Shown here piece after piece: positions 51,167 through 58,381 of a DNA stretch of 64,000 nucleotides. Source of the stretch: Tenacibaculum todarodis (lineage in GTDB: Bacteria > Bacteroidota > Bacteroidia > Flavobacteriales > Flavobacteriaceae); NCBI RefSeq assembly GCF_001889045.1, contig NZ_CP018155.1, forward strand, positions 1,986,001-2,050,000. The letters are read 5' to 3'. The translations under genes were made by a program, and so were the position numbers. The notes below the pieces were generated by a model. The model saw only the letters and a list, made by a program, of their open reading frames with translations, was not told the DNA's origin and made no database searches. Numbering within the stretch: the first letter of the stretch is position 1; every line of letters begins with the position of its first letter.

Positions 51167-52036
51167 ATGATGAAAAAAACAATTTTATTTATTGCGGTTG
51201 CAGTTTTAATGAGTTCTTGTAAATCTAACAAAGAATATGCTGCATTACAATCTAGATTAACTAGTAGCCAGCAAGAATTAGTAGATGTAAAAGCCAATTT
51301 ACAAAAGTGCTTGATTGAAAAGAACGCTGGAACCTCTAATGTATCTGGTCTTGAAGGGAAAGTTGAATTATTAGAAAATCAGATTAAAGATTTAAAAATT
51401 GATAAAGCGCAATCTTTAAAACAAGTAGAAAACTTAACGGTTTTAACACAATCTGCAAGTGATAACATTAAAGAAGTTGTTTCTCAACTTAGCGAAAAAG
51501 ATAAATACATTAACGGTATTAGAAGTGCAATGACTAAAAAGGACTCTATTAATTTAGCGGTTGCATTTCACTTAAAGAAAGAATTAGACGCAGGTATTCA
51601 AGATCAAGACATACAAATTGATGTTGAAAAAACGGTAGTTTATATTTCTATAGCTGATAAATTATTATTTAGAAGTGGTAGTTCTACCGTTTCTGAGAAA
51701 GCAAAAGCAGTTTTAGGAAAAGTTGCAAAAGTAGTTGCATCTAGACCAGAAATGGAAGTACAAGTTGAAGGTTATACAGATAATGTGCCAATTTCTTCAG
51801 CTAACGCAAAAGACAACTGGGATTTAAGTGTAAATCGTGCTACTTCTGTAGTTAGAGTTTTACAAAACGATTTTAGCATTGATCCTAAACGTTTAATTGC
51901 TGCTGGACGTAGCGAGTATGTTCCTTTAGAAAGTAATGATACTGTAGAAGGAAGAGCAACAAACCGTAGAACACGTATTGTTATCTTACCTAAACTAGAA
52001 GAATTCTTTGATATTTTAGAGCAAAAACCTGAGTAG
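51167..52036 (+). CDS. OmpA family lipoprotein with coiled coil
   Basis: 289 residues. Signal peptide with lipobox Cys18 (LMSSC). Residues 22-125 form a long coiled coil (KVELLENQIKDLKIDKAQSLKQVENL). Residues about 165-275 are an OmpA-like peptidoglycan-binding domain: LLFRSGSSTVSEKAKAVLGKVAKVV, VEGYTDNVPISS, NWDLSVNRATSVVRVL, RLIAAGRSEYVP and NRRTRIVI, with the Asp and Arg that grip diaminopimelate. It anchors the outer membrane to peptidoglycan. Second ATG at 51170 is equally possible. A terminator follows at 52062. Confidence 0.95.
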   Translation: MMKKTILFIAVAVLMSSCKSNKEYAALQSRLTSSQQELVDVKANLQKCLIEKNAGTSNVSGLEGKVELLENQIKDLKIDKAQSLKQVENLTVLTQSASDNIKEVVSQLSEKDKYINGIRSAMTKKDSINLAVAFHLKKELDAGIQDQDIQIDVEKTVVYISIADKLLFRSGSSTVSEKAKAVLGKVAKVVASRPEMEVQVEGYTDNVPISSANAKDNWDLSVNRATSVVRVLQNDFSIDPKRLIAAGRSEYVPLESNDTVEGRATNRRTRIVILPKLEEFFDILEQKPE

Positions 52037-52061
52037 TTTTTAGCTATTTTATATAATTTAA

Positions 52062-52088
52062 AACCTCGCAATCTGCGAGGTTTTTTTT
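52062..52088 (+). terminator. Terminator after the OmpA-like gene
   Basis: AACCTCGCA and TGCGAGGTT pair around a TC loop and precede a run of eight T on the + strand, 25 nt after the stop codon. A strong intrinsic terminator. Confidence 0.92.
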
Positions 52089-52318
52089 CAATTTACAAGT
52101 AGTTTATCCGCTATAATTTTCACATTAAAAAAGAATAAGCTCACTAATTTTTAACATGTGTTGTTTAATCAACACATATCATTTATAAAATCACTTCAGA
52201 ATTTAAACAAAAAGTAAACTAGGTATAAAATAATTTGTTTATGTTAGGAATCCTTACTAATTTTACAATATTGAAAATAAGGAATTTTACTAAATAGGTA
52301 GTAATTAAAATAATAAAC

Positions 52319-53659
52319 ATGAAAGGGATAATATTATTCATACTTATTATAGCTTCTAATGTATCTTTTTGTCAATTTAGGCAACCTGTTGTTATTGATG
52401 ATGATGACCTTGAACATATAAAAAACATCAAAATTATTGATTTAAATAATGATAATCAAAAAGATATTATTGTTTCATACAGTAACAACTCGATTATATG
52501 GTACAAAAATGAAAATCTCAATTTTACTGAAATGCCTGCAATAACAAATTCTATGAACAAACCTGTTTATATAGATTATGCAGATATAGATGGAAATGGT
52601 TTAGAAGACCTTTTAGTATCAAATAGCGCTGACTTATCAAAAATACATGTATTTAAAAACATGAGTGATGGTACAAATTGGGAAGAAACCATTATAGATG
52701 AAAATATTCCTGCTGGTATATCAAGAAGTATGTTTGCAGATCTAGATAATGATGGAGACCTAGATATAATTAGTGCTCACGAAATAGATGTATCTATATA
52801 CTTAAACACAGATGGTGTTTTTTCAAACCAAATAAGTGTAGCAAATAATAGTGAATACTATAACTTAGTTGTAAAAGATTATAACAATGATGGTTTTGTA
52901 GATTTCTTTGTGAATTCAGCATTTGGTCTTCAACTTTACACAAATAATCAAGATCTTACTTTTACATCTCAAATAATTACGAATGAACTACATGCTTTGT
53001 TAGAAACACATGATATAGATAATGATGGAGATTTTGATGTTTTTTATAGAGATAATTCGCAATCTGGTAATATAAAAACATTAAAGAATGATGGTGTTGG
53101 TAATTTTAGCCTTTTTCAGTCCAATAATTTTAATGTTGGAGTAGTACAAAACCCTTCTTTTAAATTTATAAATCTAGATGCTGATACTTTTTCTGAAGTT
53201 ATCTATACTCCAATATCACCACAGGAAATTAGGTATAGAACTAATGATGGAAATGGTAATTTAAGCACACCAAACCTTATTGATTCTACATACGAATATT
53301 CCTATGTAACGGGAGGTGACTTAGATAATGATTCTGACAACGACATTGTTTGGTATGCACACAGTAATTTTGATACAAAACGATTAGGAATAATTGAAAA
53401 TGAATTAATAACTCTTAATTTGCAAGATGAAGAAAGCCCCAGATTTAAATTTTTTCCAAATCCTGTAAAAGATGTTTTAACTATTACGAATTTACAAAAC
53501 AGTAAAAATTTAACCATTAAAATATTAGATATTCAAGGAAGATTAGTTTACAAAAACAATGAAGTACCTAAATTTATTGTTACAACTAATTGGAGTGATG
53601 GATTATACCTTGTTCAAATTGACAACACCATATTTAAAGTACTAAAAAGCAGTAAGTAA
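52319..53659 (+). CDS. Secreted FG-GAP/VCBS-repeat protein with T9SS C-terminal sorting domain
   Basis: 446 residues. Signal peptide (IILFILIIASNVSFCQ). Seven calcium-loop-type blocks, DLNNDNQKD, DIDGNGLED, DLDNDGDLD, DYNNDGFVD, DIDNDGDFD, NLDADTFSE and DLDNDSDND, mark an FG-GAP/VCBS beta-propeller (30-365). The last 75 residues, from FKFFPNPVKDVLTITN to WSDGLYLVQIDNTIFKVLK, form a type A T9SS sorting domain. Secreted through the gliding-motility-linked type IX system and fixed to the surface. Adhesion or polysaccharide binding is likely. Confidence 0.92.
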   Translation: MKGIILFILIIASNVSFCQFRQPVVIDDDDLEHIKNIKIIDLNNDNQKDIIVSYSNNSIIWYKNENLNFTEMPAITNSMNKPVYIDYADIDGNGLEDLLVSNSADLSKIHVFKNMSDGTNWEETIIDENIPAGISRSMFADLDNDGDLDIISAHEIDVSIYLNTDGVFSNQISVANNSEYYNLVVKDYNNDGFVDFFVNSAFGLQLYTNNQDLTFTSQIITNELHALLETHDIDNDGDFDVFYRDNSQSGNIKTLKNDGVGNFSLFQSNNFNVGVVQNPSFKFINLDADTFSEVIYTPISPQEIRYRTNDGNGNLSTPNLIDSTYEYSYVTGGDLDNDSDNDIVWYAHSNFDTKRLGIIENELITLNLQDEESPRFKFFPNPVKDVLTITNLQNSKNLTIKILDIQGRLVYKNNEVPKFIVTTNWSDGLYLVQIDNTIFKVLKSSK

Positions 53660-53765
53660 ATAACAAGATTTATAGTTATTATGCTGTTTTGCTAAAACAC
53701 ATTAGTGAAATCTACTCCAAAATCTTAAAAAAATCATCCAAAGCTATGTAATACGGTAGATCATT

Positions 53766-53810
53766 AAAAAACAAAACAACCAAATATTATACTTGGTTGT
53801 TTTGTTTTTT
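53766..53810. terminator. Bidirectional terminator between FG-GAP and cytolysin-like genes
   Basis: An 18-bp perfect stem: AAAAAACAAAACAACCAA (53766-53783) and its reverse complement (53793-53810) around a nine-base loop. A/T-runs at both ends suit termination from either side. It separates convergent genes. Confidence 0.9.
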
Positions 53811-53826
53811 ATATAAATTTTTAAAT

Positions 53827-55767
53827 TTAATCTACCAACTCAAATCTATACCAAGCTATAGCTGTTGCGTTTGTTCCAGACTTATTCAATCTTATTGGAC
53901 CAATCAATGAAGTTGCATCATTTGCTTTTTTTAAAGGCATAATAACATTCTCAGCGCCCGAATACATGTATCCTCCATCATCTATCAACCTCTTATCATG
54001 ATACGCTTTATCAAAAATCATCCCTGAATTCGGATTTAATAAATACTGAATAACTACTTTTAAGTCTACATCAATATATTCCCAATTTACAAGTACAGTT
54101 GGATTTACATCTTTCTTTGCTCCTCTTTTTCTATGTGTGTATTCTTTTAACCAAGAATAAACTCTAAACTGTGAATTTACATCCTCTTTAAAAAGTGATG
54201 GTGTAATTGTAAAAGTTAGAGAATTGTTAATATTAGAAGGGTTATCTACTTTGTTTTCTTGTACAGAAATTATGTTGTTTTTACTCCCATTAATAACTTG
54301 ATTTACATGTATTTTTCCATCTTCATTTTTAACACCAATTCTATTTGAGAACCTACGATATTCAGCTCTTTCTTTAATGCTTTGTTTGTTCATAGTTAAA
54401 TCAGTGATTTCTCCTCTCTTTAACTTAAAATCAATATACTGTTGTAGGCCATACTTATCAGCTTTGGTTTTAGAATCTCTTGTATGGATGTTTTGAATAC
54501 CTGTCAGTGTAACTTTTAATTTTAAATTTTCAGTTAATTTCGGAGTACATGTTCTAATATTCTGAGTAAATGCACTTTCCATTCCCAATCTATCATTATT
54601 TAAATTTCTTAATTCATAACTTATAGGTAATGCTTCCTCAGAATTTGATTGTAAACTATTAAAATAACTTTTAAGTGTTTCGTTTACATTAAGAGTTCCT
54701 GATTCAATTAAATTACCCAAAGCTCTAAAGTCATCTCCAGTAGTTCCTCCATAGAAAAAAGCTTTGATATTTAAGTTTTGATTTACTTTTAAACGCTCAA
54801 AACCATAGCTCATCTCTCCTCCTTGAAGTAACCTATTGATTTGTGATTCTAACTCTACTTCTTTTGAACTTAATTTAAATTTAGATTCAAGAATAATAAT
54901 AACACGTCTTCCATAGTTAACTTTAGAAACATACATTAAATCTTTCATATTAATATTTGTAGGTTTCTCCTCAAAAAGTTGTTCAGCATTTAACGCATCA
55001 ACACTAATACTAAACATATTTTGAAATAACTCTACTTTATAATAATGCCTTTCTTTTCTTTTATCACTACTAAAACCGACACTAGTTTCTAAACCTAATA
55101 AATTGTTTCTGTATTCACCAAAAACATCAAAACTTAGCTGATCTATGTTGTGTACTTCAGAATAATCAAAAGTAAAATTTGAAGCTACATTTCCATTTCT
55201 TTTTAATTTATTAACAGCTTCTTGCATTTCACTATTTTTTTCTGGATTTTCTATAGTTTGAATAGAACTTCCACTTTTAGATAAATTAGTAGAAATATTT
55301 ATTGGTTGTCTTGGTAAAGTAATTGCCTTCCTGTTAAAATCTAAATAATCGACAACATTAAGAAGCACTCCAGGCTTAATCCAATCTGCTATACCTTGTG
55401 TAGTAAACTCTTTGAAAGAACTGCTATTTGCATCAATAGTTATAGATTGGTTTACACACTCAAAGCCTTCTTCAATTTCTTTAGAACCTACATCTGTTAC
55501 TTTTGTTTTAACTTTATCCTCATAGTCTGTTGAAATAATTTTGATCCTCCTTTCACCATAAGTATCGGAGTTACTTGTAAAGTTATCTTTAACTTTAAAT
55601 TCTTTCAAAAAAACAAGATTTGATTTTTTAAGTTTAATTAATTGTAACTTTTTATCTTTATTAACCTTTATCTTCAAAGGCTTCTTTTTAGTATTTACTT
55701 TTTTTATTTGCGCATTTGCTCCAATAGCAAGAAATAAAATTAAAATAACGGATAGTAAATTTTTCAT
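53827..55767 (-). CDS. Secreted thiol-activated-cytolysin-like protein (CDC-like, without undecapeptide)
   Basis: 646 residues from the ATG at 55767, giving a signal peptide MKNLLSVILILFLAIGANAQ. Blocks align in order with cholesterol-dependent cytolysins: KPGVLLNVVDYLDFN (131-145), ITLPRQPINISTNL (149-162), GLETSVGFSSDKRK..YYKVELFQNMFSISVDAL (225-259), VSKVNYGRRVIIILES (280-295), FFYGGTTGDDFRALGNLI (337-354, with the GG pair of the CDC core) and LPISYELRNLN (380-390). The Trp-rich undecapeptide ECTGLAWEWWR is absent, as in CDC-like proteins of Bacteroidetes. The C-terminal 230 residues diverge. Secreted pore-former is likely; target and partner unknown. Confidence 0.85.
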   Translation of the reverse strand: MKNLLSVILILFLAIGANAQIKKVNTKKKPLKIKVNKDKKLQLIKLKKSNLVFLKEFKVKDNFTSNSDTYGERRIKIISTDYEDKVKTKVTDVGSKEIEEGFECVNQSITIDANSSSFKEFTTQGIADWIKPGVLLNVVDYLDFNRKAITLPRQPINISTNLSKSGSSIQTIENPEKNSEMQEAVNKLKRNGNVASNFTFDYSEVHNIDQLSFDVFGEYRNNLLGLETSVGFSSDKRKERHYYKVELFQNMFSISVDALNAEQLFEEKPTNINMKDLMYVSKVNYGRRVIIILESKFKLSSKEVELESQINRLLQGGEMSYGFERLKVNQNLNIKAFFYGGTTGDDFRALGNLIESGTLNVNETLKSYFNSLQSNSEEALPISYELRNLNNDRLGMESAFTQNIRTCTPKLTENLKLKVTLTGIQNIHTRDSKTKADKYGLQQYIDFKLKRGEITDLTMNKQSIKERAEYRRFSNRIGVKNEDGKIHVNQVINGSKNNIISVQENKVDNPSNINNSLTFTITPSLFKEDVNSQFRVYSWLKEYTHRKRGAKKDVNPTVLVNWEYIDVDLKVVIQYLLNPNSGMIFDKAYHDKRLIDDGGYMYSGAENVIMPLKKANDATSLIGPIRLNKSGTNATAIAWYRFELVD

Positions 55768-55933
55768 AATTAAATCATTTAAAGTGTACAATAAATATAC
55801 AATATACTGATTTACATATAATTATGAATAACACTTTTTAAAATTAGGGGAAAACACTTAATTTTAAAAATCTATAAAATGAAAGGAGTTTTGAACAAAT
55901 AAAGATTTTTGTTCATTAAACAAGAGTAAAAAC

Positions 55934-56296
55934 TTAAAGGATCTTTATAAAATCTTCAAAGGCTACATAATACGGCTGGTCTTTAAAAACTGGATTTTCT
56001 ACACTTTCTGCATTTGCTAAACCAACGCCGGCAAACCATACTTTTGCGTTTTGCTTTTTGGCGTGTTCTTTAAAGGTTTCCATCCATAAAACATCGTATT
56101 CTTCTGGATTTTGAATATTTTGAGTTGCTTTTACTAAGACAAAAATAGTAGGTTCGCCTTTTTTAAATAATACAAATTGCGGATGTCTTTTTAACTGACT
56201 ATTAATTGCCTGAAACTCATAACCCATTTCTTGCAATCTCTTACCAACAATATTCATTGCTAAGTTGTGCAATTCTTGTTCCGTTAAAATTTGCAT
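55934..56296 (-). CDS. Conserved flavobacterial hypothetical protein
   Basis: 120 residues. TEQELHNLAMNIVGKRLQEMGYEFQAINSQLKRHPQFVLFKKGEPTIFVLVKATQNIQNPEEYDVLWMETFKEHAKKQNAKVWFAGVGLANAES resembles a PD-(D/E)xK-like alpha/beta fold (FVLVKAT with a conserved Lys), but no catalytic set is certain. No signal peptide. Start codon overlaps the stop of the DEAD-box helicase gene by one base, so it is co-transcribed and may share a nucleic acid role (inference). Confidence 0.75.
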   Translation of the reverse strand: MQILTEQELHNLAMNIVGKRLQEMGYEFQAINSQLKRHPQFVLFKKGEPTIFVLVKATQNIQNPEEYDVLWMETFKEHAKKQNAKVWFAGVGLANAESVENPVFKDQPYYVAFEDFIKIL

Positions 56297-57651
56297 TACT
56301 TTTTCTTGTTACGTTTGTTGTAGTTTTTGTCGCCACGTGTTTTTGGCTTCTTGTATTTTTTTGCAATTTCTCGCCTATAAGAACCTCCTAAATTAACTTT
56401 ACTATTCTTTTCACTCTTCTCGTGAAATGCAGGTCCAGGAACATATTCTAATGAAGTTCTGTTTTTAGAAACCTCTCTTTCTTCCTTCGGACGTTCTTCT
56501 TCTGTAAGTTCTTTTGATATTTCTACCGCTTCTGGAAGTTCTAATAATGGAAGTTTATAATCCATTAATTCTTCAATTCTGGCTTTAGCTTCTTGTTCTT
56601 TTTCTGTTGAAAATAAGATGGTTTTTCCTTCTTTTTCCGCCCTACCAGTTCTACCAATTCTGTGCATGTAGTTTTCAGGAAAATGCGGTGTATCGAAGTT
56701 TATAACGTGGCTAATTTCATCAATATCTAATCCACGTGCCATAACATCAGTAGCAACTAAAATTCTGTTTTTACCTTCGTTAAATTGGTTTATAGATCGT
56801 ATACGATAGTTTTGAGTTTTGTTTGAGTGAATAACACAAGCTTCTGAATTGTACGATTCTTCTAAACAATTAAAAATTCTATCTGCTGTTCTTTTATTAG
56901 GTGCAAAAACCAATACTTTATTAAATTCTTCTTTATCGTGTAATAAATAATTTAATAAGTTAACCTTTGTGTAGAAGTTAACAATATTGTACGATTCTTG
57001 CTTAATATTATCTAACGGTGTTCCGCTAATTGCAATCGATATTTTTGTTGGGTTTTTAAAGAAATCTACAATTAACTCGTCTACATCTTGCGTCATAGTT
57101 GCTGAGAACATTACGTTTTGTCTTCGTTGTGGTAACAAATCGAAAATGTTTAATAACTGAAAACGAAAACCTAAATCTAACATTACATCTACCTCATCAA
57201 TAACTAATTTTTGTATTGTTTTTAGCTTTAAAACATTGCTTAAAGCCAAATCATACAAACGTCCTGGAGTTGCAACAATTATATCGGTTCCTTGCGCTAC
57301 AGCTTGTTTTTGTGTGTTTATGTTTGTTCCTCCATAAACTCCTAAAACACGTAAATTAATATATTTTGATAGTTTTTCTATTTCATCTACAACTTGTATT
57401 ACCAATTCTCTTGTTGGTACTAAAACTAATACGCGCGGAGATACTTGTTTAGAGAACGCTAAATCTCTAATAATTGGCATCATGTACGCAAATGTTTTTC
57501 CGGTACCGGTTTGTGCAATACCAACAACGTCTTTTCCAGATCTTACTACAGAAAAGGCTTGTTCTTGAATTGGTGTTGGATTGGTAAAACCTAAATCATC
57601 TACTGCATATTGCAATTGTTTGGAAAGGTCTAAGTCTAGAAAAGTTGTCAT
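56296..57651 (-). CDS. DEAD/DEAH-box RNA helicase
   Basis: 451 residues from the ATG at 57651 (MTTFLDLDLSKQL); a longer reading to 57678 lacks support. Helicase motifs: Q-motif NPTPIQEQ, motif I AQTGTGKT (46-53), Ia VPTREL, GG, TPGR, motif II DEVD (152-155, Val in place of Ala), motif III SATM, and HRIGRTGRAEKEG for motif VI. C-terminal tail is basic (RREIAKKYKKPKTRGDKNYNKRNKKK), as in RhlE-type RNA helicases. Remodels RNA or ribosome precursors, probably cold-related. Confidence 0.95.
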   Translation of the reverse strand: MTTFLDLDLSKQLQYAVDDLGFTNPTPIQEQAFSVVRSGKDVVGIAQTGTGKTFAYMMPIIRDLAFSKQVSPRVLVLVPTRELVIQVVDEIEKLSKYINLRVLGVYGGTNINTQKQAVAQGTDIIVATPGRLYDLALSNVLKLKTIQKLVIDEVDVMLDLGFRFQLLNIFDLLPQRRQNVMFSATMTQDVDELIVDFFKNPTKISIAISGTPLDNIKQESYNIVNFYTKVNLLNYLLHDKEEFNKVLVFAPNKRTADRIFNCLEESYNSEACVIHSNKTQNYRIRSINQFNEGKNRILVATDVMARGLDIDEISHVINFDTPHFPENYMHRIGRTGRAEKEGKTILFSTEKEQEAKARIEELMDYKLPLLELPEAVEISKELTEEERPKEEREVSKNRTSLEYVPGPAFHEKSEKNSKVNLGGSYRREIAKKYKKPKTRGDKNYNKRNKKK

Positions 57652-57667
57652 CAAAAAAACATTTTTG

Positions 57668-57675
57668 CAAAGGTA
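57668..57675 (-). promoter_or_regulatory. -7 box of the DEAD-box helicase gene
   Basis: On the minus strand TACCTTTG fits TAnnTTTG exactly, 16 nt before the chosen ATG (57651). It excludes the longer start at 57678, which would lie upstream of the promoter core. No clear -33 box. Confidence 0.5.
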
Positions 57676-57716
57676 CAACCATTATTTTGTATATTTAGTG
57701 AGCAAATCCTATAAGA

Positions 57717-58178
57717 ATGAAGACACCTAAACGTTTAGAAGAGGCTTTAATTAAATTATACAATTCGTTTCATAATGATGAATTAAATCCGGAATGTTGC
57801 ACGGCTTGTGCTGTTGGAAATATATTAGATAATTTTGATAGTTGGAAACATCTGTCTAACAGTCATGGTTCTTTAGAGCTAAGTTATGTTGGGCGTGTTC
57901 ATGAGAACTTAGGAAGGAAATTTAATGGGTATTCTCCGTTGGAATTATTAGAAACTGAAAAGATTTTTTTGGAAGCCTGCGGATTTAAAACTCCGCTTTG
58001 TCATTACAATCCAAAACCTAAAAACCCAACTGATAAAGAAACTTTGTTTAATGGTTTGTGTGCTGTTGTTTCTCATTTATGTGCTTTAGACAACATAGCT
58101 AACGTGATGGATTATTCTAAGATTTTTGAATATGAAGAAAGGAATCCTGTTTATAAATTTGATGTTATTTATAGTTAA
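57717..58178 (+). CDS. Cys-rich conserved flavobacterial hypothetical protein
   Basis: 153 residues. NPECCTACAVGNILDNFDSWKHLSNSHG contains a CC-x-x-C cluster and there are further Cys in LEACGFKTPLCHYNP and GLCAVVSHLCALDN, which might bind a metal or cluster. Homologues in this phylum are sometimes annotated as Nqr subunit F, which I cannot support; there is no ferredoxin or FAD motif. No signal peptide. Divergent from the helicase gene; followed by a repeat element. Confidence 0.75.
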   Translation: MKTPKRLEEALIKLYNSFHNDELNPECCTACAVGNILDNFDSWKHLSNSHGSLELSYVGRVHENLGRKFNGYSPLELLETEKIFLEACGFKTPLCHYNPKPKNPTDKETLFNGLCAVVSHLCALDNIANVMDYSKIFEYEERNPVYKFDVIYS

Positions 58179-58197
58179 TCTCTTACTTTACTAAATA

Positions 58198-58308
58198 CGC
58201 CCGCGTTAGCGATTGAACGGTTTGTTTAAGCTCGTTGAGGAACGAAACAGCGAGTAGTGAAAGCGCGACCTGCAAGGTAACGCCCACATTTCGACTACGC
58301 TCAATGCA
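58198..58308 (+). repeat. Intergenic repeat (CGCCCGCGTTAGC...GGTAACGCCC) plus TTTCGACTACGCTCAATG segment
   Basis: 58198-58285 is the GC-rich inverted counterpart of the element at 12654-12779. Matching ends in reverse complement are GGGCGTTACCTTGCAGGTCG and CCGTTCAATCGCTAACGC. Its middle, GTTGAGGAACGAAACAGCGAG, shares the GAGGAACGAA string with the CGAGTG palindromes. A second short segment, ACATTTCGACTACGCTCAATGC (58286-58308), directly follows. Base composition is far from the AT-rich surroundings. Likely a mobile or spreading intergenic repeat. Confidence 0.75.
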
Positions 58309-58329
58309 CTATTCCTAATATGTTAAGCA

Positions 58330-58360
58330 TAAAAAAACCGACACTTTCGTATCGGTTTAT
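58330..58360 (-). terminator. Terminator of the pit phosphate transporter gene
   Basis: AAACCGA (58335-58341) and TCGGTTT (58352-58358) pair around a ten-base loop; reading minus strand the stem is followed by a T-run. It lies 21 nt after the pit stop and separates it from the repeat. Confidence 0.8.
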
Positions 58361-58381
58361 ATCTATTTAATTTTTATTAAA

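Noticed and set aside
51772..52071. Minus-strand frame opposite the OmpA domain
   Set aside because: Antisense shadow crossing the terminator at 52062.
56296..57651. Motif II DEVD as a sign of an inactive helicase
   Set aside because: All other motifs are intact and Val in the third position occurs in active DEAD-box relatives; not enough to claim loss of function.
57717..58178. Label as Na+-translocating NADH-quinone reductase subunit F
   Set aside because: No 2Fe-2S ferredoxin or FAD/NAD domain is visible in 153 residues.
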